A DNA stretch of 64,000 nucleotides. Source: Pseudomonas sp. Irchel 3E13. Lineage in GTDB: Bacteria > Pseudomonadota > Gammaproteobacteria > Pseudomonadales > Pseudomonadaceae. The notes beneath the pieces were generated by a model. It searched no databases and was not told the DNA's origin. It was given only the letters and a program-made list of their open reading frames with translations. Positions within the stretch are counted from its first letter, which is position 1. Each line of letters begins with the position of its first letter. The translations under genes were made by a program, and so were the position numbers. The stretch is from the NCBI RefSeq assembly GCF_900187455.1, contig NZ_FYDX01000015.1, forward strand, positions 62,001 to 126,000, read 5' to 3'. Positions 24,892 to 33,900 of this stretch are shown in pieces.

Positions 24892-26690
24892 GGGCGTGTC
24901 CTTGAAGGTGCGTCGTTGGCAACGGGGCACAGCAGGTCGAGCAACTGTGCCGCGGGTAAGGGAACCGCCAGGTCCGGGGCGTGCTGCCGGCGCCAGTGGT
25001 TGAACAGCCAGAGCGAGGCATCGCCGCGCAGGTGCGCCTCGCGCACGGTGGATTGCATGCGCGCGTGCAGGGCGCGACGGCCCTCGCCACGGTCGCCGTC
25101 GTCGCTCAGGTAGAAGGCCTGGGCGATCTCGTTTTGTGCCTGGGCGGCGCGGTCGAGCACATAGCCCTGGCTGCGGCTGTGCAGCTCGGGGTAGCGCCAG
25201 TCGCTCAGCCACTGGTGCGCCTGACGATCCATCCGCGCCAATTGCTGCTGGCATGGCGCCGACACGGCGGCCTCGGCGGCGAGCAGGAACACCGCGCCGG
25301 GGGCGATGAAATCCACCCCCAGTTCGAACATCGCCCGGGCACTGCTGGCGCTGCCGATCAGACCCGCAGCGCCGATCAAGGGGCGACGAATCTGGCGTTC
25401 GCGCCGGGCCAGGGCTTCCAGCAACAGCGGCAGGTGGTGGTCGGCGGCGATCAGCAAGGCGTCGGCGTGGGCGAGGCCAGCGTCGAGGTCGCGTTGGTGT
25501 TCCAGGCGCACCAGCCAGTGCACCGCCGGCCAGCGTTCGCGCAATTGCGCGGTCAACTGGTGGGCGGCGATTTCGATACAACCGATGCCCAGCCCGGCGA
25601 CCTCGGCCAGCCGCGCCGTACCGCCGAGGCGGACGCCAAAGCGGCCGCGCAAACGCGGGTTGGCGTTGTAGCGCTCCAGGGTTTCACGCAGGCGCGCATC
25701 ATCCAGATCATCGGCGTCCAGCAGGCCCATGGCGCCGTGGCGGGCGAGTTCGAGCAGCAGCGCTTCGCCGCCGAGGTCCGGGGGCAGCGCCGCCACCAGC
25801 AGCGGGCGTTCGCGCACCGCTCGCGGCGGTGGCGGCGGGATCGGCGCGTGCTCGCGGATGTCCTTGAGCATGCCGGCGAGGATCGGCGGCTGGCCGATTT
25901 CGATGAATTCCTCGACGCCGGCGCCCAGCAGGTGTTGCACCACCTGTTGCCACTGCACCGGGTGGCTGAGGTGGCGCGAAAGGGCATCCACCAGGCCGTC
26001 GCGGCGGTGCGGGCGGGCGTCGATATTGGCGATCACCGGGAACGCCGGCTCGCGAAACTGGTGGCTGACGCTGCGCAGGAACTCGCGGAACCCGCGCTCC
26101 GCCGCCGCCATGTGCGGCGTGTGGAACGGCCCGCTGACCTTCAGCGCCAGGGCGCGGATGCCCCGGCCGGCGCACAGCGTCAACAGGTGGTCGAGGGCGG
26201 TGTGCGCGCCGCCGACGATGATCTGCCGCGGGCTGTTGATGTTGGCGACGGCCAGGCCGCTGTTCGGCAGTTCCGCCAGCAGGTGGCGGACCTGCTGCTC
26301 ATCGTGGCCGAGCACCGCCACCAGCCCGCCGTCCTCGACCTCGGCCATCAGCCGCGCGCGCTCGACGACGATGCGCAGGCCGAGAACGAAATCCAGCACC
26401 CCGGCGGCGGTCAGCGCGGCGTATTCACCGACGCTGTGGCCGGCGGCGAACTGCGCCGTGGCGCCGTCTTCCCGCGCCGCCAGCCAGCCCAGCCAGGACA
26501 CCACGTAGATGGCCGGCTGGGTGTAGCGGGTCTGGTTCAGGTGTTGGTCGGGGTCTTCCAGGCACAGGCGCTCGATGGAATAACCGAGCACCCGGTCGGC
26601 CTCGGCCACCAGCGCCGGAAAACGCGGGAACAGCGCCGAACCCATGCCCTTGCGCTGGCTGCCCTGGCCCTGGAACAGCCAGGCGTTCAT
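24888..26690 (-). CDS. Trans-acting malonyl acyltransferase fused to PfaD-like domain
   Basis: Residues 1 to about 285 are an acyltransferase. They begin with FQGQGSQRKGMG, have the nucleophilic Ser in GHSVGEYAALTAAG and the catalytic His in GPFHTPHM. The PKS proteins of this cluster have no AT domain, so this protein should load their ACPs in trans. The C-terminal half (about 310-600) has the order of a PfaD-type enoyl reductase barrel, for instance IGAAGLIGSASSARAMFELG then DFIAPGAVFLLAAEAAVS. It is shortened and lacks clear flavin-binding glycine motifs, so reductase activity is uncertain. AT-PfaD fusions are known in trans-AT clusters. Both ends overlap neighbours by four bases (ATGA). 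Confidence 0.8.
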   Translation of the reverse strand: MNAWLFQGQGSQRKGMGSALFPRFPALVAEADRVLGYSIERLCLEDPDQHLNQTRYTQPAIYVVSWLGWLAAREDGATAQFAAGHSVGEYAALTAAGVLDFVLGLRIVVERARLMAEVEDGGLVAVLGHDEQQVRHLLAELPNSGLAVANINSPRQIIVGGAHTALDHLLTLCAGRGIRALALKVSGPFHTPHMAAAERGFREFLRSVSHQFREPAFPVIANIDARPHRRDGLVDALSRHLSHPVQWQQVVQHLLGAGVEEFIEIGQPPILAGMLKDIREHAPIPPPPPRAVRERPLLVAALPPDLGGEALLLELARHGAMGLLDADDLDDARLRETLERYNANPRLRGRFGVRLGGTARLAEVAGLGIGCIEIAAHQLTAQLRERWPAVHWLVRLEHQRDLDAGLAHADALLIAADHHLPLLLEALARRERQIRRPLIGAAGLIGSASSARAMFELGVDFIAPGAVFLLAAEAAVSAPCQQQLARMDRQAHQWLSDWRYPELHSRSQGYVLDRAAQAQNEIAQAFYLSDDGDRGEGRRALHARMQSTVREAHLRGDASLWLFNHWRRQHAPDLAVPLPAAQLLDLLCPVANDAPSRTRP

Positions 26691-29464
26691 GCGCTCACCC
26701 GGCTTAGAGCCCGCGCAATGGCGCGCATCGCCAGGCCCTCCAGGCGCAGGGCGCAGCGGCCATCGGCGTTGCTCAGGCTGACGGCGAATTCGTCAGCGTG
26801 GCGGACGATGCCCAGGTGCCGGGCGCCGGGCAGCGCCTCGGGATCGAGGGCTAACTGGCGGATGCTGAACGGCAGGCACGGCGTCGGCGCCTGGCCGAGC
26901 ACTGCCGGCGCGGCGCACAGGCTGGCGAGTAGCGCCGCCCAGAACGGCAAGTCATCCACGCCCTGGCAGCCGAAGGCGAGGCTGGCGTGCAGGCTGTTCG
27001 GCGTGCTGCGCACGTCTTGCAGGGCGCGGCCGATGGCGCTGTAGCCCAGGCCTTGTTCGGCGAGGCTGGCATACAACGCCTTGGCCGCCAGGGTGGTGGT
27101 GCCGGCCTGGGGTTGCAGCGCGGCGGGCATCGGCGCCGACTCGCTGCGTTGCACTTGCAGCAACACCTGCTCGCCCTGGCTGACCTGCCAGTACGGCTCG
27201 GCCAGGGTAAAACTCAGCGTCTCGGTGCTGTCCAGCTCTTGCGGCGGGCCGAAGCGCAGGTCGCGCCAGGCCAGCGCTTCAACAGGATTCTGCCGTAGCG
27301 CCTGGCCGATCAGTCCGGCCAGCGCCATGACCGAGCCGGGCAGGGCAGCCGCGTTTTCCCATGTCGCGAGCCAGGCCTGCGCCGCGTTCGGCGTGGCCCG
27401 CGACGCCGCAGTGAACGCCGGGGTGTACCAGACCCGCTCCAGCCGCCAGGGGTAGGCCGGCAGCGGGATCTTGGCGGGACGTGGCCGTTCGCCGTAGACG
27501 CTGGCCCAGTCCGGGCTGGGCACTTTGCTGCTGGCCCAATGCGCGGCCCACTGCGCCAGTTGCCCGGCGCCTGTCGGGGCGGCGACGGCTGTTCCGGCGC
27601 CGCTGCACAGCAGCCCGTGGTGATGACCGTCGAGGAAATCGCGCAGGCGCTGGAACAACTGATCGCGGCTGTCGGCGACGAACGCGAGGCGTTTGGGCAT
27701 GGCGTCGCGGCCCTCCTGCAAGGTGCGGGCGATACTGGCGAGGCTGGCGTCGGCCAGGTGCGCGGCGGGCAGGGCGGCGAAGCTGTCGAGGCGCGGTTCG
27801 GCGGTTGCTTGGGGCTGGGCTTCGGCGGCCAGCCGCTGCGCCACCTCTTCAAGACTCACCGCGCCGCGCCAGGCGTCGATCGGCACGTCCAGTTGCAGGG
27901 CGTCGAGCACTTGCTCCAGGCAGCCGACGAAGTAGCCGGCGTCGACATTCAGGGTCGCCAGCCGAGTCGGCGCGGTGTCGCTTGTCGGCATCAGCCCGAG
28001 CAGGTCGCGCAGGCGTTCGAGCAGGGCCTGGCGCAGTGCCGCGTTGCCCGCCGCGCCAGTCTCGGCGAAGGCGTCGAGCAACTGGCGGGCGCGGGCGCGC
28101 AGGCCGGCGTCGTCCTTGGCCGACAGCAGGATCAGGCATGGCTGGTCGTCAGCGTTCGCCAGCTCGGGCGCGGCGGCGGCGCGCAACACCACATGGGCGT
28201 TGACCCCGCCAAAGCCGAACGCGCTGACCCCCGCCAGCAGCGGCTCGCCCGGGTTTTGCGCCAGCGCGGCGGTGCCGCTGGCGAGCTGGAAGGGGCTGTC
28301 GTCGAGGTTGATCTGCGGGTTGAGCTGGCGGTGATGCAGGTTGCCGACCTGTTGCCGGTGGTGCAGGCACAGCAGGCTTTTGATCACCGAAGCGATCCCG
28401 GCGGCGGCTTCCAGGTGACCGATCTGGCTTTTCAGCGCGCCCAGCACGATCGGCGCGCCGTCGCCCGCGGGCACGGCCTTTTTCAGCGCGTTGATCTCGA
28501 TCGGATCGCCCAGCGGCGTGCCGGTGCCGTGGGTTTCGATCAGCCGCGCCTGGCGTGGCGAATAAGCGGCCTGCGCCCAGGCTTGCTGGATCACTTCGCT
28601 CTGCGCCTTGGGGTTGGGCGCGGTAAAGCTGTGGGCCCGCCCGCCGTGGTTTTGCGCGCTGCCGAGCACTTCGCCGTAGACGTAGTCGCCGTTGGCCCGG
28701 GCCGCGTCGAGTGAGGTCAGCACCAGCGCCGCGACGCCTTCGCCGCGCACGTAGCCGTCGGCGTCGGCGGAGAAGGTCTGGCAGTGCCCGGCATGGCTGA
28801 GCATGCCGGCCTTGGCGAAGGCGATGAACAGCTCGGGGCCGAGGAGCAAATTGACCCCGCCGACGATCGCCACGTCGCACTCGCCGCCCCGCAGTGCCTG
28901 GCTGGCCCGGTGCAGCGCCACCAGCGAGCTGGAGCAGGCGGTGTCGATGCTTTCGCTGGGGCCGTGCAGGTCCAGGCAGTACGACACCCGGTTGGCGATG
29001 GCGGTGAGGGCGATGCCGGTGCCGCGCCAGGCATCGCTGGGCACGCCGTCGCGGCGCATCAGCGTCGGGTAGTCGGCGTGGCCGACCCCGACGAACACCC
29101 CGACCCGGCGCTGCGCCAGGTGCGCCGGCGCGTAGCCGGCGTCTTCCAGCGCGGCCCAGGCGCATTGCAGGAACAGCCGCTGTTGCGGGTCCATGCTCTG
29201 CGCTTCGCGGGGCAGGATGCCGAAGAAGCGCCCGTCGAAGCGGTCGACATGCTCGATGAAACCGCCGCGCTGGCAATAGCTGGTGTCTTCGCCGGCATTC
29301 AGTTCGCTGTCGTAGTCGCGCCAGTTCCAGCGCGCGTCCGGCACCTGGCGCACCGCATCGCCGCCGTCGCGCAGCAGGTGCCAGAACGCGCGCAGGTCCG
29401 GCGCGCCGGGAAAACGCCCGGACATACCGACCACGGCCAGGGCCGGTGCGCTTATCCCTGGCAT
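26687..29464 (-). CDS. PKS protein: ketosynthase with degenerate ACP and DH domains
   Basis: This 925-residue protein has an intact ketosynthase at about residues 8-425: Cys in SIDTACSSSLVALH (about 173), His in ETHGTGTPLGDP and GHLEAAAG. The region about 475-535 aligns with an ACP, but the Ser site reads LATLNVDAGYFVG, so the phosphopantetheine Ser is replaced by Ala. The C-terminal region (about 665-925) resembles a double-hotdog dehydratase (LYASLAEQGLGYSAIGRALQ), yet I find neither the HxxxGxxxxP nor the DxxxQ/H motif. The ketosynthase thus probably works with a partner's carrier protein. The ATG at 29464 was chosen at the KS N-terminus; the frame stays open further upstream through the monooxygenase gene. 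It overlaps the monooxygenase stop by 13 bases. Confidence 0.78.
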   Translation of the reverse strand: MPGISAPALAVVGMSGRFPGAPDLRAFWHLLRDGGDAVRQVPDARWNWRDYDSELNAGEDTSYCQRGGFIEHVDRFDGRFFGILPREAQSMDPQQRLFLQCAWAALEDAGYAPAHLAQRRVGVFVGVGHADYPTLMRRDGVPSDAWRGTGIALTAIANRVSYCLDLHGPSESIDTACSSSLVALHRASQALRGGECDVAIVGGVNLLLGPELFIAFAKAGMLSHAGHCQTFSADADGYVRGEGVAALVLTSLDAARANGDYVYGEVLGSAQNHGGRAHSFTAPNPKAQSEVIQQAWAQAAYSPRQARLIETHGTGTPLGDPIEINALKKAVPAGDGAPIVLGALKSQIGHLEAAAGIASVIKSLLCLHHRQQVGNLHHRQLNPQINLDDSPFQLASGTAALAQNPGEPLLAGVSAFGFGGVNAHVVLRAAAAPELANADDQPCLILLSAKDDAGLRARARQLLDAFAETGAAGNAALRQALLERLRDLLGLMPTSDTAPTRLATLNVDAGYFVGCLEQVLDALQLDVPIDAWRGAVSLEEVAQRLAAEAQPQATAEPRLDSFAALPAAHLADASLASIARTLQEGRDAMPKRLAFVADSRDQLFQRLRDFLDGHHHGLLCSGAGTAVAAPTGAGQLAQWAAHWASSKVPSPDWASVYGERPRPAKIPLPAYPWRLERVWYTPAFTAASRATPNAAQAWLATWENAAALPGSVMALAGLIGQALRQNPVEALAWRDLRFGPPQELDSTETLSFTLAEPYWQVSQGEQVLLQVQRSESAPMPAALQPQAGTTTLAAKALYASLAEQGLGYSAIGRALQDVRSTPNSLHASLAFGCQGVDDLPFWAALLASLCAAPAVLGQAPTPCLPFSIRQLALDPEALPGARHLGIVRHADEFAVSLSNADGRCALRLEGLAMRAIARALSRVSA

Positions 29465-30948
29465 GGATCGCTCTCCACGGCACTCGCCTGCGGCTGGGCC
29501 AGCGCGCTCAGCGCGTCGTACGCGTAGGCCTGGACCAGCAGCGGGCTGACGTTGCCGGTGGCCGTGGCGCGGTCGCGGCCCTGGCGCAGTTCTTTGGCCA
29601 GGTAGTGCAGGTAGGTCGGGCCGTGCATTTCGTAGTTGTTGCGCGGCGTGGCGAGGAATTCGCGCTCGATCACCTTGCGCTCGGCGGCGATGTGCTGGCG
29701 CTCGCTGTCCGGCTCGGGGCGCAGGTACTGGCCGGCGAAGTAGTCGGCGGTCAGTTCGGCCTGGCGCTCCATCATGTCGAGGAAGCCCCAGGTCACCGCC
29801 TGGAACAGGCCGATAAAGGCCAGGTTCGGCACCTCCGGCAGGAAGATCCGCTGGAACAGCGGGATGCGGTTTTCCTCGACCTTGAGCAACTCGGCCGGCA
29901 GGAACGGGAAGTCGGTGTGGTAGCCGGTGGCGTAGATCACCGCGTCCACGTCGAGCTGGCTGCCATCGACGAAATGCACGGTGTTGCCGTCGATGCGTTG
30001 CACCTGCGGCACCACTTTGAGCTTGCCGTCGCCGACGCGGTTGGCGAAGTTTTCCGAGAGGGTCGGCAGGCTCGACATCATCAGGTGGTCGGGCTTGGGC
30101 ATGCCCAGTTGCTTGCGCTTGGCGATCAGCGCCTTGTACAGCCCGGTGAACATCAGGCCGCTGAGCGGGTAGGGCAGGATCTTCTTCACCCACCAGTCGT
30201 TCAGGCAGCCCATGACCTTGTCGATGCGGATGCCGAACAGGTAGTGCGGCAGCACGTAGACGCCCCGGCGCAGTGACAGGTAGGTCATGCGCGCGTCATG
30301 GCTGACGTCCACGGCGATCTGCGCGCCGCTGTTGCCGACGCCGACCACCATCACCTGCTTGTCCTGGTAGCCGTGGCGGTAGCGGTATTGCTGCGAGTGG
30401 ATGGCGTCGATCCGGGTGTCGGCGGCGTAGTCGGGGAAGTTGGGCGTGTTGTGGTGCCCGTTGGCGACCACCAGGGCGTCGTAGTGACGGACCTCGCCGG
30501 AGCCGAGGGTCACCCGCCAGACACCGTCCGGCAGGCGTTCGGTGCGCTGCACCGGGCAGTCGAGGTGGATCGAATCACGCAGCTCGAAGTGCTCGACGAA
30601 GCTGTCCAGGTAGGCGTGCACCTGGCGGTGCGAGGGGAAGTCCGGGTAATGCCGAGGCATCGGGAAATCGCTGAACTGGTACAGGCCCTTGGGCGTGTTC
30701 ATGTTCATGCTGTGCCACACCGAGGTGTGCTGCCCGCTGTGGTCGAAGGCCCAGATGCCGCCGATACGGTCGCGGCGGTCGAAGCAGTCGAAGGCAATGC
30801 CCTTGCGCTTGAGCGCGCGGGCCATGGACAGGCCGCCGACCCCGGCGCCGATGATGCAGACCATCGGCCCGCGGCCCTGCAACGGACGGAGGGAAGCCAC
30901 GCCGGGTTCGGCGGGGCGCGACGGGTTGACGCGGGTGTGCTCAGTCAC
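29452..30948 (-). CDS. Flavin-containing monooxygenase 1 of the PKS cluster
   Basis: A 498-residue class B flavoprotein monooxygenase. FAD binding is shown by VCIIGAGVGGLSMARAL (about residue 31) and NADPH binding by VMVVGVGNSGAQIAVD (about 200). ATGYHTDFPFLP (about 335) is the conserved ATG motif. Such enzymes perform Baeyer-Villiger insertions, N-hydroxylations or heteroatom oxidations; trans-AT PKS clusters use them for oxygen insertion or tailoring. The start is a GTG with AGGAG seven bases upstream, overlapping the previous stop as GTGA. Confidence 0.85.
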   Translation of the reverse strand: MTEHTRVNPSRPAEPGVASLRPLQGRGPMVCIIGAGVGGLSMARALKRKGIAFDCFDRRDRIGGIWAFDHSGQHTSVWHSMNMNTPKGLYQFSDFPMPRHYPDFPSHRQVHAYLDSFVEHFELRDSIHLDCPVQRTERLPDGVWRVTLGSGEVRHYDALVVANGHHNTPNFPDYAADTRIDAIHSQQYRYRHGYQDKQVMVVGVGNSGAQIAVDVSHDARMTYLSLRRGVYVLPHYLFGIRIDKVMGCLNDWWVKKILPYPLSGLMFTGLYKALIAKRKQLGMPKPDHLMMSSLPTLSENFANRVGDGKLKVVPQVQRIDGNTVHFVDGSQLDVDAVIYATGYHTDFPFLPAELLKVEENRIPLFQRIFLPEVPNLAFIGLFQAVTWGFLDMMERQAELTADYFAGQYLRPEPDSERQHIAAERKVIEREFLATPRNNYEMHGPTYLHYLAKELRQGRDRATATGNVSPLLVQAYAYDALSALAQPQASAVESDPCQG

Positions 30949-33900
30949 AGCGTGGCTCCTTTTTTTTTTGCCGGAATCAGCCCGGCGAGAAAGTCGGCGG
31001 TGCGCGAGTCGCCCAGGCGCCGGTTGTGCGCGGCGCAGTCCTGGAGCACGCCATCGATGCCGCGGACCAGGGCCCGGCGCAGGTTGGCGAGCATCAGATC
31101 GATGGCGTCGCGGTCGATCGTCAGCGGAGGCAGGTAACGCAGGCAGTTGTTGTAGATCGGGCACACGGCGGCGGCGACGCCACCTTGCGGGTCGCGCAGC
31201 AGGCTGCCCCAGAGCAGGTAGCCGAAGCTGCGCTCGACAAAGGCCGGGGTGTCGCGCAGGTCCAGCTCGACGGTGAGCAGCAGGCCTTCGCCGCGCACGC
31301 CGCTGATCAGCGGGAACTCCCGTTGCAGCGCCAACAGGCCCTGCTTGAAGTACTCGCCCTGGTCGCGGGCGTGGGCGAGGCCGGCGTCGCGGGCGATGGC
31401 GCGCAGGCAATTGAGCGCCAGGTGGGCGCACAACTGATTGATCCCGCGGGTCTGCAAATCCAGCAGCCGTTCGGGCTGGCGTTGCGCCGCGCGCTGCCCC
31501 AGCGCCTCGCGGTAAAGCACCACGCCCATGGGCAGCAGGCTGTCGCACAGGGCGCTGCCGAGGGCGACGATATCCGGCCGCGACACCTGCGCCTGGCTGT
31601 GCAGGAAGTCGCCGGTGGCGAGGTTGGTCTGGGTTTCATCGACGCCCACCCGGTAGCCACCGGCCTCGCGGTGGCGTTCGACCAGGGCGATCAATGCCGG
31701 CGGAATCGGCCGCGAAGCGTTGGCGTCGACCTGCAGGGTTTCGAACCAGACCAGCGCGACCTCGCCGCTGAGCAGGTGCGCCTGCAGTTGGTCCTCCGCG
31801 TCCGCCGCCTGCGGGTCGATAAACAGGGTATTGGCATGCAGCGGTTCGAACGGCTGGCGGAAAATATCGAAGGTTTCGTTGCGCGAAGCCGCCGCGCTGA
31901 GCATCGAGAACCCCAGCCCGCCGCTGAAGCACAGCAGCTTGCGGCGCTCGCCCGGTGCGCCGAGCAGGCCGAGGGTCAGGGCCGCTTCCACCGCCGTGAC
32001 CGTGCTCGACGCCGGCAGCGCCAGGGGCAGGCCGGTCTGTTCGGCGAGCAATTGGGTCAGTTCGCCCCAGTAGTCGTGGCGCGGGTCGTGTTTGCCGGCC
32101 ACCTGTTCGACCACATCCGCCGGGTTGAGGCCGCGCGGGCAGGTGCCGACATTGACGAAGCAATCGATGATGTCCCGCGACGGCTCGCCATCCACCCGCA
32201 ACCGTGAACGTACGCCGTGGGCTTCGTAGAACCGCGCGTCGAAGCCGTGCATGCGGGCGATGCGGGCGTAACCGCTGTTGCCGTAGCGCAGGTGCGTTTG
32301 AAAGGTGGCTTCGCTGCTCGACTCGATACGGCGCAACTGACGCAGCAGCGGGCCGTGCAGCTCGCCGGCGAACTGCTGCGTCAGGTGCTCGACCGCCAGG
32401 CGCAGCGGCAGGCCGAAGTTGCTCATCACATGGCGCACATAGCTTTCGTTGGGCGTCATCAGCCAGGGGTTCTTCACCCGCTCATGCACCAGACAGGCGC
32501 CGAGCGGGGCTTGGAAACCGTTAAGGCCCTCGCCGAAGACCAGCAGGTCCGGGGCTTCGCGCAGGGCCGCCAGCGACCAGTCGCCCGCCCCGCGGCAGTG
32601 TTCGACAAACAGGCTGAGTATGCCGCTGCCGGCAAGTTGCGCGATCAGCGCATCGCAGGCGTCCGGGCTGGCATCGGCGGCCTCGATACAGGCCACCGCC
32701 GCCAGTTGCCGCGGGCCTAGGCGGGCGAGCAGCGTGCGCGCTTCGGCGAGGCTGGCGACCACCCGCACGCCGGGGACCAGCGCCTGCGCGTCGGCGCCTT
32801 GCAACGGGTTGAAGTACCGCGCCCAGTAGCCGCTGGCATCCACCAGCAACAACCCGGCCTCGCCGTCAGGTGTGCGGTTGCGCGCGTGGTGGCGGGCCAC
32901 GCGCAGGGCGGCGTCGAGGGCTTCTTCCAGCGAGGTCAGAAAGTAGCTGCGGTAGTCACCGGCTTCGCGCTTGCCGCGCTGGCCCAGGTGATTGAGCAGT
33001 AGCGCGGTCTGCGCTGCGGGGGCCGAGAGAATCGCGCAATGGCCCTGGTCGCCCTGACGCACATAGTCGCCGAGGGTTTCCAGGGTCTGCGCGCTGGCCG
33101 GCTGGAACACCCCGGGGCGCGGACGTGGCGTCGGAGTGCCCGGAGCCGGCAGTCCGGTGAGGAATTCCAGCAGCAGGCGGTTGTACTGCTCATGGTGAGT
33201 GAAACCCAGCAAATGCCCGGCGCCGGCCACCTCGATCAGCTCGGCGTGGGGCACGGTCTCGGCGATCAGCGCCGAGTAGGCGGGCGGCTGGTAGGCGTCG
33301 TCGCTGCCGCAGATGATCCGGCACGGACAGCTCAGTGCCGGCAGGCGCGGGCGCAGGTCGAAATCGCCAATCACGTCTTGGTAGGCCGGCAGCGCCGGCA
33401 TGTGCCAGCCGCGGTTGAGGGTCATGAAGCGCGGGCTTTTTTGCAGCTCGCGCATCAATACCGGGAAATTGCTGGCGCCTTCGCTGAACGGCGAACTGAC
33501 GGTGATGCACAGCCCGGCGCAGCGCTCGGGATGGGCCAGGGCGAAGGCCTGGGCGAGGACGCCGCCGAAGGAATAGCCGATCACCGGCAGCGGGGCGCTG
33601 ATGCCGAGCTGGTCGAGCAGGTCGGTGAGGTCGGTGACCAGGTGCGCGATATCGAAGGCGTCCGGCAGCTCGGCTGCGTCGCAGCCGGGCAGGTGGAACA
33701 TGATCAGCCGGTGTTGTTCACCGAGGGCCTGCAGTTGCAGGCGCCACATCACGTCGTACGGCATGACCAAACCGCCCAGCAGCAGGACGGGTGTGCCCTG
33801 GCCGTAAGTGGCGCATTCCAGACGTGGCGCGGTGGGGCGCTGGAACTGGATGCGGGTGGCCTGGCGGCAGGTGAGGAGGTGGTGATCGAGGAGGGATTGG

